A stretch of DNA of 64,000 nt, from assembly GCF_000305785.2 (NCBI RefSeq), contig NC_018868.3:682001-746000 (forward strand), read 5' to 3'. Shown here piece by piece: positions 13,844-23,094 of this stretch. Under the pieces are notes generated by a model, which saw nothing but the letters and a program-made list of their open reading frames with translations, searched no databases and was not told the origin of the DNA. The position numbers were made by a program, and so were the translations under genes. Numbering within the stretch: position 1 is the first letter of the stretch; each line of letters opens with the position of its first letter. Source of the stretch: Simiduia agarivorans SA1 = DSM 21679 (GTDB lineage Bacteria; Pseudomonadota; Gammaproteobacteria; Pseudomonadales; Cellvibrionaceae).

Positions 13844-13868
13844 CGCTCCACTATATACCGGTGGAGCG
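13844..13868. repeat. Perfect 8-bp inverted repeat in the clpS promoter
   Basis: CGCTCCAC at 13844-13851 and its exact complement GTGGAGCG at 13861-13868 are separated by nine bases. The repeat straddles the predicted -10 of clpS, so it may be an operator. If transcription starts further upstream it could instead form a leader hairpin. Confidence 0.7.
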
Positions 13869-13879
13869 ACCAGTGTCAG
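13850..13879 (-). promoter_or_regulatory. Candidate sigma-70 promoter of clpS-clpA
   Basis: On the minus strand CTGACA (plus 13874-13879, 5/6 to -35) is followed after 18 nt by TATAGT (plus 13850-13855, 5/6 to -10), about 45 nt upstream of the clpS ATG. An 8-bp inverted repeat overlaps the -10 and spacer. Confidence 0.5.
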
Positions 13880-13897
13880 TAAGGGCCGCGCCATCCC

Positions 13898-13926
13898 TTG
13901 ACAGCGACCGCCCAGTTGGTTAAAAG
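13898..13926 (+). promoter_or_regulatory. Possible cspD promoter with long leader
   Basis: TTGACA (13898-13903) is a perfect -35, followed after 17 nt by a weaker TAAAAG (13921-13926). Transcription from here would give cspD a leader of about 180 nt. The region is AT-rich and may hold other starts. This promoter and the clpS one are back to back in a 307-nt gene-free stretch (13808-14114), which otherwise shows only the two hairpins listed. Confidence 0.35.
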
Positions 13927-13971
13927 ATGGTAACTTGTGTCAAAAATTAACCGTTTAGTATGCTTGCTGTC

Positions 13972-13990
13972 CTTCGGTTATGAACCGGAG
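13972..13990 (+). other. Hairpin in the cspD leader
   Basis: CTTCGGTTATGAACCGGAG folds into an eight-pair stem (one G-U pair) with a three-base loop. It sits within the putative cspD 5' leader, about 125 nt before the start codon. Cold-shock family leaders are often structured, but a role here is only inferred. Confidence 0.4.
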
Positions 13991-14114
13991 CCGCCTTATT
14001 GATATGGGGCTTGCGACCGCAACTACAAGGTGCCCACTGGCCATCCGACACATCCACGGGCGCGCAATAACGATAAAAAGCGTATATTTTTCAAGGCGAT
14101 AGAAGGATTTAGCT

Positions 14115-14366
14115 ATGCCGACAGGAACCGTAAAATGGTTTAACAATGCCAAAGGCTACGGGTTCATCCTGCCCGACGGCGGCGGCGACGATCTGTTTGC
14201 GCACTACTCAGCCATCGAGATGGAGGGGTATCGCACGCTGAAAGCCGGACAACAGGTCTGCTTCGATATCGTAGAAGGTGATAAAGGGCTGCATGCGACC
14301 AACATTCAGGCAGCGTCAAGCAATGTTGCCTCATCGCCTGCCGAGCTGAAGGTCGTTGCGAACTAA
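14115..14366 (+). CDS. cspD: Cold-shock-like protein CspD
   Basis: Small OB-fold nucleic-acid-binding protein; CspD of E. coli is a stationary-phase inhibitor of replication. Its 83 residues start [20 protein letters not shown] and contain both RNA-binding motifs, KGYGFI and (degenerate) DLFAHYSAI. The Asp-Leu-Phe-Ala-His form and the extra C-terminal tail point to CspD rather than CspA. The ATG has AAGGA seven bases upstream. Divergent placement next to clpS-clpA is the same as in E. coli and supports the call. Confidence 0.9.
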   Translation: MPTGTVKWFNNAKGYGFILPDGGGDDLFAHYSAIEMEGYRTLKAGQQVCFDIVEGDKGLHATNIQAASSNVASSPAELKVVAN

Positions 14367-14386
14367 AAAAGCCCCTTTCGGGGCTT
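14365..14386 (-). terminator. Intrinsic terminator for icd
   Basis: AAGCCCC (14369-14375), TTTC and GGGGCTT (14380-14386) form a seven-pair stem preceded by A6 on plus, i.e. followed by T6 on the minus strand. It mainly serves icd. On plus, the T-run after the stem is poor, so cspD termination would be weaker. Confidence 0.8.
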
Positions 14387-14397
14387 GATTCAATCGT

Positions 14398-15657
14398 TTA
14401 GCCGTTAATTTTTGCCACGATCGCATCACCGAACTCGGAGCACGACAGCAGTTTGGCATCGGTCATCAGCCGTTCGAAATCGTAGGTGACCGTTTTATCT
14501 GCGATAGCACCCTCCACCCCACTGATAATCAGGTCGGCAGCCTCGTTCCATCCCATGTGCCGCAGCATCATTTCCGCTGACAGAATCAACGAACCCGGGT
14601 TCACCTTGTCCTGACCGGCGTATTTAGGTGCAGTACCGTGAGTCGCTTCAAACAGCGCAACCGCATCGGAGTTGTTGGCACCCGGGGCAATGCCGATACC
14701 CCCGACCTGCGCCGCCAGCGCATCTGATAAATAGTCGCCATTCAGATTGAGTGTGGCAATAACGCTGTATTCATCCGGCCGCAGCAGGATTTGCTGAAGC
14801 ATGGCATCGGCGATGACATCCTTAACGAGAATCTCTTTGCCGGTACGTGGGTTTTGAAAGCTGTGCCAGGGGCCGCCATCCAGAGCTTTGGCGCCGAATT
14901 CATCCCGGGCAATTTCATAACCCCAATCGCAGAAGGCACCCTCAGTAAACTTCATGATGTTGCCTTTATGTACCAGGGTCACTGACGGCAGGTCCTGATC
15001 CACGGCATATTGCAATGCCTTGCGCACTAGACGCTTGGTGCCCTCGGCTGACACGGGCTTAATACCGATGCCCACGTGGTCCGGGAACCGGATCTTGGTA
15101 ACGCCCATTTCCTTTTGGAGGAAATCCACCACTTTCTTGGCTTCGGGACTATCGGCTTTCCATTCAATGCCGGCGTAGATATCTTCGGAGTTCTCCCGGA
15201 AGATGACCATGTTAACCTTGCCGGGTTCTTTTACAGGCGATGGCACACCTTTGAACCAGCGCACCGGACGTTGGCACACGTAAAGATCCATTTCCTGCCG
15301 CAGCGCCACGTTCAATGAACGGAAGCCACCCCCTACTGGTGTGGTTAACGGACCTTTAATGCCAACCACAAACTCCTTGATGGCTTCGAGCGTTTCGGCT
15401 GGAAACCAGTCCCCTGCGTACTTTTCGGCGGCCTTTTCACCGCAGTAGACTTCCATCCAGGCGATTTTGCGCTTGCCACCATAGGCTCTCGCCACCGCGG
15501 CATCCGTCACTTTTCGCATTACCGGAGTAATATCAACCCCAATGCCGTCACCCTCTATAAAGGTGACTATCGGATTCTCCGGAACAGTGAGGGAAAGGTC
15601 TTTATTAACGGTAATTTTTGCGCCATCGGTTGGCACAACGACGTGTTGATACGCCAT
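14398..15657 (-). CDS. icd: NADP-dependent isocitrate dehydrogenase
   Basis: TCA-cycle enzyme converting isocitrate to 2-oxoglutarate at the branch point with isocitrate lyase, which is encoded in this window. The start [15 protein letters not shown] at 15657 has AAGGAG eight bases upstream; starts two or three codons earlier are too close to it. The 419 residues include the substrate loop [17 protein letters not shown], whose Ser is the AceK phosphorylation site in E. coli, and the ENSEDIYAG and [12 protein letters not shown] motifs typical of the dimeric NADP form. An extended -10 element lies upstream. Confidence 0.96.
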   Translation of the reverse strand: MAYQHVVVPTDGAKITVNKDLSLTVPENPIVTFIEGDGIGVDITPVMRKVTDAAVARAYGGKRKIAWMEVYCGEKAAEKYAGDWFPAETLEAIKEFVVGIKGPLTTPVGGGFRSLNVALRQEMDLYVCQRPVRWFKGVPSPVKEPGKVNMVIFRENSEDIYAGIEWKADSPEAKKVVDFLQKEMGVTKIRFPDHVGIGIKPVSAEGTKRLVRKALQYAVDQDLPSVTLVHKGNIMKFTEGAFCDWGYEIARDEFGAKALDGGPWHSFQNPRTGKEILVKDVIADAMLQQILLRPDEYSVIATLNLNGDYLSDALAAQVGGIGIAPGANNSDAVALFEATHGTAPKYAGQDKVNPGSLILSAEMMLRHMGWNEAADLIISGVEGAIADKTVTYDFERLMTDAKLLSCSEFGDAIVAKING

Positions 15658-15716
15658 AAACATCACTCCTTGAGCAAATGTCTGAAGGGAAATTGGCCCA
15701 GAGCCAAATTAAAAGC

Positions 15717-15725
15717 ATGATAGCA
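15717..15725 (-). promoter_or_regulatory. Extended -10 element upstream of icd
   Basis: On the minus strand TGCTATCAT combines the TGn extension with TATCAT (5/6), about 60 nt upstream of the icd ATG. No good -35 is present, as is usual for extended -10 promoters. Confidence 0.4.
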
Positions 15726-15782
15726 TGCGTGTTCTGACGCATTAGCCTGAAAACGACTTCATAGTCACTATTCATTTCCTCT

Positions 15783-16385
15783 ATGGCCCGATTGATCCTC
15801 TTTAACAAACCCTTCCAGGTCCTGTGCCAGTTTTCTGACAAGGAGGGGCGCTCCACGTTAGCCGACTACATAACCACACCCGGGGTCTACCCGGCCGGTC
15901 GTCTCGACTACGACTCAGAGGGTTTACTGTTGCTGACCTCCGATGGCCAGCTTCAGCACCGTATCGCGCACCCTTCTCAAAAGCTGCCGAAAACCTATTG
16001 GGTGCAGGTAGAGGGCATGGCTGACCAACAGGCGTTACAGCAGCTGCGAACTGGCGTCGAGCTGAAAGACGGCATCACAAAACCTGCGAAAGTGGATATT
16101 ATCCCGCCGCCCAACATCTGGCCCCGTACGCCACCGGTGAGGTACCGCGCCAACATTGCAGATTGCTGGCTTCAGATCACGCTGACCGAAGGCCGCAACC
16201 GGCAGGTGCGAAGGATGACCGCGGCCGTCGGCTTACCTACTCTGCGACTGGTCAGGGCCAGTATCGGACATTGGACTCTGGACGACCTTGCGCCAGGTCA
16301 AAGCAAGACCCTGGAAGTCCACCTTCCGAAGACGTCGGGTCGCAGCGCCACTGCACGCCCACAACAAAATCGGAGGCGATCATGA
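15783..16385 (+). CDS. rluE: 23S rRNA pseudouridine synthase RluE family
   Basis: Small RsuA/RluE-family enzyme; E. coli RluE modifies U2457 of 23S rRNA. The 200 residues include the catalytic motif [17 protein letters not shown], with its Asp near residue 42, and the C-terminal [22 protein letters not shown]. There is no N-terminal S4 domain, which favours RluE over RluB or RsuA. The Arg- and Gln-rich C-terminal tail looks disordered. Its stop overlaps the nudJ start in an ATGA, and the rluE-nudJ-mnmA-hflD-purB order matches other gammaproteobacteria. Confidence 0.92.
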   Translation: MARLILFNKPFQVLCQFSDKEGRSTLADYITTPGVYPAGRLDYDSEGLLLLTSDGQLQHRIAHPSQKLPKTYWVQVEGMADQQALQQLRTGVELKDGITKPAKVDIIPPPNIWPRTPPVRYRANIADCWLQITLTEGRNRQVRRMTAAVGLPTLRLVRASIGHWTLDDLAPGQSKTLEVHLPKTSGRSATARPQQNRRRS

Positions 16386-16834
16386 CAACTGCCCACTGGC
16401 CACCCCACGTCACCGTTGCCACAGTGGTCGAAGACCAAGGCCGATTCCTGTTTGTGTATGAACAAACCGATCAGGGGCCGCGTATCAATCAGCCGGCCGG
16501 CCACCTGGAGCCCGGCGAATCACTTACCCAGGCCGCCATTCGGGAAACCTTAGAGGAAACCCGCTGGCGGGTAGAACTTACAGGGTTTCTGGGTGTGTCG
16601 ACCTACAGTGCAGCCAATGGCGCGCTCTACGTCAGGTCAACCTTTCTCGGCCGCCCGTTGGCGGAAGACACAGCGCTGCAGCTCGATACCGGTATCATCG
16701 AGCCGCTCTGGCTGACCCCGGACGAATTACGGACGCGGCAGGCGCAATGGCGCAGCCCCTTGGTCGGCGATGTTATCGATCTGTTCCTGCAGCATGGCGC
16801 TGCACCGCTGGAGCTTGGCAGCCTGCACAGGTAA
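16382..16834 (+). CDS. nudJ: Nudix phosphatase NudJ
   Basis: Hydrolase family that removes phosphate from nucleoside tri- and diphosphates and HMP pyrophosphate. Start ATG 16382 has GGAGG six bases upstream and overlaps the rluE stop (ATGA). The Nudix box runs from Gly40 to Trp62, with Glu46, Arg54-Glu55 and the metal-binding Glu58-Glu59. The glycine expected in the final EExG position is Arg61 here. The catalytic glutamates are intact, so activity is likely. It has 150 residues. Position between rluE and mnmA supports NudJ rather than another Nudix subfamily. Confidence 0.9.
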   Translation: MTTAHWPPHVTVATVVEDQGRFLFVYEQTDQGPRINQPAGHLEPGESLTQAAIRETLEETRWRVELTGFLGVSTYSAANGALYVRSTFLGRPLAEDTALQLDTGIIEPLWLTPDELRTRQAQWRSPLVGDVIDLFLQHGAAPLELGSLHR

Positions 16835-16868
16835 AATCCCCGACCCTTTGACCAAGAACACCGTGGCT

Positions 16869-17963
16869 ATGTCCAAACAGAAAGTCGTGGTCGGCATGTC
16901 CGGCGGCGTTGATTCCTCCGTATCCGCTCTACTCCTTTTGCAGCAAGGTTACGCTGTTGAAGGGTTGTTCATGAAAAACTGGGACGAGGATGACGGCACT
17001 GAGTACTGCACCGCCAAGGAAGATCTGGCCGACGCGCAAGCCGTGTGTGATAAGTTGGGCATTATCCTGCACACCGCCAATTTCGCGGCGGAATACTGGG
17101 ACAATGTTTTCGAGCATTTTTTAGCGGAGTACCGCGCCGGGCGGACGCCCAACCCCGACATCCTGTGTAACCGGGAAATCAAGTTCAAAGTCTTTTTACA
17201 CTACGCCGAATTGCTGGGTGCCGACTTTATCGCCACCGGCCACTATGTGCGCCGCCTGGAAAAAAATGGTCATACCTGGTTACAAAAGGGCCTGGACAAC
17301 AACAAAGACCAGAGCTATTTCCTCAACGCCGTAGGCGAAGCAGAAATCGCCAAAACCCTGTTCCCTGTTGGTGAACTGGAAAAGCCTGAAGTCAGACGGC
17401 TGGCGGAAGAGCACGACCTGATCACTCACAACAAAAAAGACTCTACCGGCATCTGCTTTATCGGCGAGCGGCGGTTCAAAGATTTCCTGGAACAATACCT
17501 GCCGGCACAACCCGGTGAAATGGTTACTTTGGAAGGCCACACCATCGGGCAACATCAGGGCCTGATGTACTACACCCTGGGCCAGCGTCAGGGGCTGGGC
17601 ATCGGGGGGGTAAAAGGCTACCCGGAAGAGCCCTGGTTTGTGGTGGCCAAAGATCTGGACGCGAACCGGCTGATAGTGACTCAGGGCACGGATCACACCG
17701 CCCTGTATACCGATGCCTTGACCGCAAGCCAGGCCAACTGGATCTCCGGCATGCCCACGCTGCCCATGAGCTGCAAAGCCAAAACCCGTTACCGCCAGCC
17801 CGATCAGGGTTGCCGGGTGGAACTGACCCCGGACGGTTTGCTGCAGGTGGTGTTTGACCAACCCCAACGAGCAGTGACGCCGGGGCAATACGTGGTGTTT
17901 TATCAAGGTGATGTTTGTCTCGGCGGCGCCGTTATCGAAAGGAGTTTTAATCTCAATGTCTGA
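16869..17963 (+). CDS. mnmA: tRNA-specific 2-thiouridylase MnmA
   Basis: Installs the 2-thio group at the wobble uridine (U34) of tRNA-Lys, -Glu and -Gln, with sulfur relayed from IscS. It has 364 residues from ATG 16869; the 33-codon open extension upstream overlaps nudJ and is not conserved. The PP-loop SGGVDSS is at residues 11-17. The two catalytic cysteines are Cys100 (NPDILCN) and Cys196 (STGICFIGE). The C-terminal beta-barrel starts near residue 290. The stop overlaps the hflD start by 8 nt. Confidence 0.97.
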   Translation: MSKQKVVVGMSGGVDSSVSALLLLQQGYAVEGLFMKNWDEDDGTEYCTAKEDLADAQAVCDKLGIILHTANFAAEYWDNVFEHFLAEYRAGRTPNPDILCNREIKFKVFLHYAELLGADFIATGHYVRRLEKNGHTWLQKGLDNNKDQSYFLNAVGEAEIAKTLFPVGELEKPEVRRLAEEHDLITHNKKDSTGICFIGERRFKDFLEQYLPAQPGEMVTLEGHTIGQHQGLMYYTLGQRQGLGIGGVKGYPEEPWFVVAKDLDANRLIVTQGTDHTALYTDALTASQANWISGMPTLPMSCKAKTRYRQPDQGCRVELTPDGLLQVVFDQPQRAVTPGQYVVFYQGDVCLGGAVIERSFNLNV

Positions 17964-18585
17964 TCTGAACCGGATCGATTTTCAGGCTATCGCGTTGGCA
18001 GCCCTGTTTGAAGCAGCCCTGCAGGTGGAAAAGCTGGCCACCCAAGGCAGTCGGGACAAGGCCGTGTACACCAATCTGATCGACAGCCTGTTTGTACAAA
18101 ACCCCAGACAACCCGGCGATATTTACGTCCAACCTTTGCCCGACGGTCTGGCGACGCTGGATGACTTTCTGGCCCGGGGCAAACGCCCCGGCAGCCATGT
18201 GGATCGCTATGTCCACGGACTGCTGTATCTGCAGAAAAAACTGGCCAAATCGCCGGGCATGCTGGAGACCATTGGCGCAAGGCTGGCCCAGGCTCAGCAT
18301 CAGAAAGAGCACTTTGGCAGCGAACACGATAACCTGGCCGCTAATCTGGCAGGCATCTACAGCGACACACTCAGCACATTCACCTTCCGAATTCAGGTGA
18401 TGGGAGAAATGACCTATCTCCAGCAGACCCGTATCGCCAACCAAATCCGCGCGTTATTACTGGCCGGCATCCGGGCGGCCACCTTCTGGCGCCAGATGGG
18501 GGGCAATCGCTGGCAGCTGCTGTGGACCCGCAAGAAACTGCAGGCATCTACGCAAAAGCTGCTGCAACAGGCCCGTAACGGCTGA
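17956..18585 (+). CDS. hflD: HflD-like membrane-associated protein
   Basis: All-helical peripheral membrane protein, first named for its effect on lambda lysogeny (it binds CII); its general role is unclear. It has 209 residues from ATG 17956, with AGGAG upstream inside mnmA. Recognisable family sequence includes [14 protein letters not shown] and the C-terminal [22 protein letters not shown]. The mnmA-hflD-purB order is one of the most stable gammaproteobacterial gene strings and is the strongest support for the name. Confidence 0.9.
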   Translation: MSDLNRIDFQAIALAALFEAALQVEKLATQGSRDKAVYTNLIDSLFVQNPRQPGDIYVQPLPDGLATLDDFLARGKRPGSHVDRYVHGLLYLQKKLAKSPGMLETIGARLAQAQHQKEHFGSEHDNLAANLAGIYSDTLSTFTFRIQVMGEMTYLQQTRIANQIRALLLAGIRAATFWRQMGGNRWQLLWTRKKLQASTQKLLQQARNG

Positions 18586-20016
<1,431 letters not shown>

Positions 20017-20026
20017 TCCACCACCC

Positions 20027-20051
20027 AACGGCAGCAATCGCTGCCGTTTTT
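20027..20051 (+). terminator. Intrinsic terminator after purB
   Basis: AACGGCAGC (20027-20035), loop AATC and GCTGCCGTT (20040-20048) form a nine-pair stem running into T5. It separates purB from the roxA gene, which starts 15 nt later. Confidence 0.85.
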
Positions 20052-20065
20052 ATTGATGCAGCCCT

Positions 20066-21217
20066 ATGAAACTTACCCGCCTCGGCCATTTATCCCTCGA
20101 CCAATTTTTTGCTGAATACTGGCAGAAGAAACCCCTGCTCATCCGACAGGCACTGCCAGATTGGCAATCGCCCCTGTCGCCCGATGAACTCGCGGGCCTC
20201 GCCATGGAACCCGAGGTGGAATCGCGCATTGTCCTTGAGCAACACAACGCCAAACCCTGGCAGCTCAGGCACGGCCCCTTTACCGAATCCGATTTTCAAA
20301 CGCTGCCGGAAAACGGTTGGACCCTGTTGGTTCAGGCAGTGGATCATTGGGTCCCGGAAGTCACCGCGCTGCTGGACCAATTCCGCTTCATTCCCAACTG
20401 GCGACTGGACGACATTATGGTCAGCTACGCGCCCGACGGCGCCAGTGTCGGGCCCCATTTCGACCAGTATGATGTATTCCTTATTCAGGGCACTGGCACG
20501 CGTCGTTGGCACCTGGGCCAGCATTGCGACGAGCAGACCGAGCGCCTGGCGGACACACCATTGAATATCCTCGCTGATTTTAAAACGGCCGAAACCTACG
20601 ATCTGGAGCCAGGTGATCTGCTCTATGTGCCACCCGGGGTTGCCCATTGGGGCATCGCCATCGGCGAGGCCATGACCTATTCAGTGGGTTTCCGTGCGCC
20701 CAGCGCGCGCGAGCTGCTTGACGATTATGTCGCAGAGATTTGCACCCGGCTGACCGAAGACCAGCGCTTTACCGATGCGGCACAACCTTCCGAACGCGCA
20801 GGCCACATCGACGCCGTCACGCTGGCGCGGGTGCGCCAGTTGATGCTTGAGGCCTTTGAGCAACCAGAGATGCTCGGCCGCTGGTTTGGTCAATACATGA
20901 CCGCAAAAAAGTATGCCCTGGATGAGGAGCCTGGCCTGAGGGAACCCTCTGACGACGAGCTGGAGGAGGCGGCACTGGTTCTGTCTACCGGGCCGGTCCT
21001 ATACCAGGCGCCAGACAGCCGGTTTGCTTATATCGACGGCGCGCTCTTCGTTAACGGCGAGCAATTTGATTGCCCAATGGGTCTGGCCAGTGCCTTGTGC
21101 GACAACCTGGAAATCGCCCACTGGGCGGAACAGGTCACAAACGAGCAGCAACACCGGTTGGTCGCCCGTCTGGTTGCGCTAGAATGGTTGTGGACCGAAG
21201 ACCCGCGCCAGCCCTAG
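20066..21217 (+). CDS. roxA: Ribosomal protein L16 arginine hydroxylase (RoxA/YcfD-type cupin)
   Basis: JmjC-type 2-oxoglutarate/Fe(II) oxygenase; E. coli YcfD hydroxylates Arg81 of ribosomal protein L16. The 383 residues begin with a family-typical KLTRLGHLSLDQFFAEYWQK. The iron-binding HxD is in GPHFDQYDVFLIQ and the distal His in VPPGVAHWGIA. The C-terminal part (about 230-383) is the helical dimerisation and winged-helix region. It lies directly downstream of purB, a neighbour also seen in related genomes. Its target is inferred from family membership only. Confidence 0.9.
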   Translation: MKLTRLGHLSLDQFFAEYWQKKPLLIRQALPDWQSPLSPDELAGLAMEPEVESRIVLEQHNAKPWQLRHGPFTESDFQTLPENGWTLLVQAVDHWVPEVTALLDQFRFIPNWRLDDIMVSYAPDGASVGPHFDQYDVFLIQGTGTRRWHLGQHCDEQTERLADTPLNILADFKTAETYDLEPGDLLYVPPGVAHWGIAIGEAMTYSVGFRAPSARELLDDYVAEICTRLTEDQRFTDAAQPSERAGHIDAVTLARVRQLMLEAFEQPEMLGRWFGQYMTAKKYALDEEPGLREPSDDELEEAALVLSTGPVLYQAPDSRFAYIDGALFVNGEQFDCPMGLASALCDNLEIAHWAEQVTNEQQHRLVARLVALEWLWTEDPRQP

Positions 21218-21245
21218 GCGCGCTCAAAACCGAAAGGAACATCCG

Positions 21246-21677
21246 GTGGCAGCGATACTGAGAGCGAGCCTGCTCAACCAAACAGAATTCGAACGCCTGT
21301 CTCAACCCCTGCGCCACGCCGTTTTTGTGCAGGAACAAGGGATCGACGCCGCGATCGAATCCGACGGTAAAGACGCCGAGTGCCGTCACTACGGGCTCTG
21401 GTACAACGAACGGTTTGTCGCAACGGCGCGCGTAAGCACCGGTGGTAAGCTCGGTCGCATGGCAGTTGAACGCACTTTTCGCCGCCAGGGGCTGGGTGCC
21501 GCGCTGGTGAGGCAGATTATCGAACTGGAAAAGTCGTCGGGCACGCCCGTGATTTATCTTCACGCTCAGGCCGGCGCCATTGAGTTTTATCGGACGCTGG
21601 GGTTTACTGACAAAGGCGAACGGTTCATCGAAGCAGGCATCGAACATCAGGCAATGAAAATCGTACTCAATCATTGA
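21246..21677 (+). CDS. GNAT-family N-acetyltransferase
   Basis: Single-domain acetyltransferase of 143 residues in the ElaA/YjcF-like branch. The start is GTG at 21246 with AAGGA seven bases upstream. The acetyl-CoA motif A is RMAVERTFRRQGLGAALV (Arg/Gln-x-x-Gly-x-Gly/Ala) and motif B contains IYLHAQAGAIEFYRTLGF. An N-terminal LRHAVFVQEQGI is also typical of this subgroup. The substrate is unknown. It leads a three-gene set with the PLD-like and mini-secretin genes. Confidence 0.88.
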   Translation: MAAILRASLLNQTEFERLSQPLRHAVFVQEQGIDAAIESDGKDAECRHYGLWYNERFVATARVSTGGKLGRMAVERTFRRQGLGAALVRQIIELEKSSGTPVIYLHAQAGAIEFYRTLGFTDKGERFIEAGIEHQAMKIVLNH

Positions 21678-21688
21678 GGCCATCAGGC

Positions 21689-22234
21689 ATGGTTAACACC
21701 GAAGAATTTAATATTGAAGGTATAACGCCCAGCCAGACCAGTGAGAGCTTATTCCTGACCGAAGATGTCAACGGGCTCATCAGTCTTTCCAGCGCATTGG
21801 TTCAAAACGCCAGCAGGCACGTCGCTATCTACAGCCCGGAGCTGGACATCAATCTGTTTGCCAATACCGCCATCGTCGATGCCTGTTCGGCGTTTGCGCG
21901 CAGCGATCGAAACGCTACACTGCGTATCCTCGTCAATAACAGCCGCCCCCTATTGGAAATCAGCCACCCGCTCATTCGGCTGCAACAACGCTTGTCCGAC
22001 AAAATTCAATTGCGCTGTCTGCCAAAGGATTTTGACCCGGAAAACATACACCACCTCAACAGAACCTTTATTGTCGCCGATGACGTCGGATTAATGGTTC
22101 AGCATTCGCCAGAAAGTTGGCGAGGATTCGTCAATTTTGACGAGAAACCCAAAGCAAAAGAGTTTGAACAACACTTTTCTTTGTTATGGCGCCACAGCGA
22201 AGCGATCATTGAGCTGCAGCGCTTAGGGCTATGA
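21689..22234 (+). CDS. PLD-like (DUF7931-type) conserved protein
   Basis: A 181-residue cytoplasmic protein without a signal peptide or membrane helices. It resembles the DUF7931 family, whose fold is related to phospholipase D-like domains; characteristic stretches are NASRHVAIYSPELDINLF and HLNRTFIVADDVGLMVQHSPE. I see no HxKxxxxD catalytic motif, so enzymatic activity is doubtful. ATG 21689 is chosen over a TTG at 21674 that would overlap the GNAT gene. Its stop overlaps the next gene in an ATGA, which implies coupling. Function is unknown. Confidence 0.7.
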   Translation: MVNTEEFNIEGITPSQTSESLFLTEDVNGLISLSSALVQNASRHVAIYSPELDINLFANTAIVDACSAFARSDRNATLRILVNNSRPLLEISHPLIRLQQRLSDKIQLRCLPKDFDPENIHHLNRTFIVADDVGLMVQHSPESWRGFVNFDEKPKAKEFEQHFSLLWRHSEAIIELQRLGL

Positions 22235-23061
22235 GGGTGCATACAATGAAAGGTTTGATACTCGGGCTACTACTGGCTTTGATGTCCACCCCACTGGTCG
22301 TCCCATCGAGTTATGGCGCAGATGGCCAGATTATCTATACGGTCCCCATCCGCCATCGCAGCGCAGAATCGGTTGCCGCCAGCGTCGCCCCGCTGGTAGA
22401 CCAAGGAGGTCACCTTTCGGTCACGGGCAATAAGCTGATCATTAAAACCAGCCGCCAGAATTTTGAGCAGCTATCACTGTTGATTGACGAATTGGATACA
22501 CCGGTCAAACAACTGTTGATCAGCGTAAAAACGCTCAGCGCGGGCAATCAATCCAGTGGTGGTCTGAGCACACACGGCAATATTACCCGGGGCACTATCA
22601 CGCCTGATGGCAAGCCAGTGCAAAAACCCGCAGGCTCGGTGACCGTCACCCGCTCCACCGGCTGGGGGTCCGGCGAAAGCAACTATCAGCTTAGGGCCGA
22701 GGAAGGTCAGCGGGTCTACATTCAAACCGGGCAGGAAATTCCGGTTCAAACCCGATACGGCGTTGTCGGCGGTGTCGCTACCTCCGATCACTACCAACCG
22801 GTCATGAGCGGTTTTGGCGTTACGGCCCGACTGCAGGGCGATCGGGTAGTACTGCAATTGGATCAACAAGCCAAGCAGCTGGAAGGTCGATATATCGATT
22901 CACAATTGATGAGCACGCAACTCACGGGCCAGCGAGGCGAATGGATTCAGGTGGGCGGCGTTACAGAGCAGGACAGCAGCAGAAGCCGCGGCATCGTTGA
23001 CCGACACAGCACCAGCAGCAAAAGCGACAAACAAATCTTTATAAAGGTCGAGGCATTCTGA
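22231..23061 (+). CDS. Exported mini-secretin (secretin N- and C-terminal motifs only)
   Basis: A 276-residue protein with a signal peptide (hydrophobic LGLLLALMSTPLVV, cleavage near SYGA). Residues 35-95 resemble a secretin N0/N1 domain (VPIRHRSAESVAASVAPLVD, then IDELDTPVKQLLISVK). Residues 165-240 resemble the end of the secretin domain, with GQRVYIQTGQEIPVQ, GFGVTARLQGDRVVLQLD and a closing GEWIQVGGV. The usual 400-600 residue pore architecture is missing. No other secretion genes are nearby. ATG 22231 overlaps the upstream stop; ATG 22246 has a better Shine-Dalgarno (GAGGG) and may be the real start. Confidence 0.75.
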   Translation: MRVHTMKGLILGLLLALMSTPLVVPSSYGADGQIIYTVPIRHRSAESVAASVAPLVDQGGHLSVTGNKLIIKTSRQNFEQLSLLIDELDTPVKQLLISVKTLSAGNQSSGGLSTHGNITRGTITPDGKPVQKPAGSVTVTRSTGWGSGESNYQLRAEEGQRVYIQTGQEIPVQTRYGVVGGVATSDHYQPVMSGFGVTARLQGDRVVLQLDQQAKQLEGRYIDSQLMSTQLTGQRGEWIQVGGVTEQDSSRSRGIVDRHSTSSKSDKQIFIKVEAF

Positions 23062-23091
23062 AAAAAGCCCCGCGATGCGGGGCTTTTTTTT
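23061..23091. terminator. Bidirectional terminator between mini-secretin and glcB
   Basis: GCCCCGC (23067-23073), loop GAT and GCGGGGC (23077-23083), flanked by A6 and T8. The perfect stem with both tails can end transcription from either side. Confidence 0.92.
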
Positions 23092-23094
23092 ACG

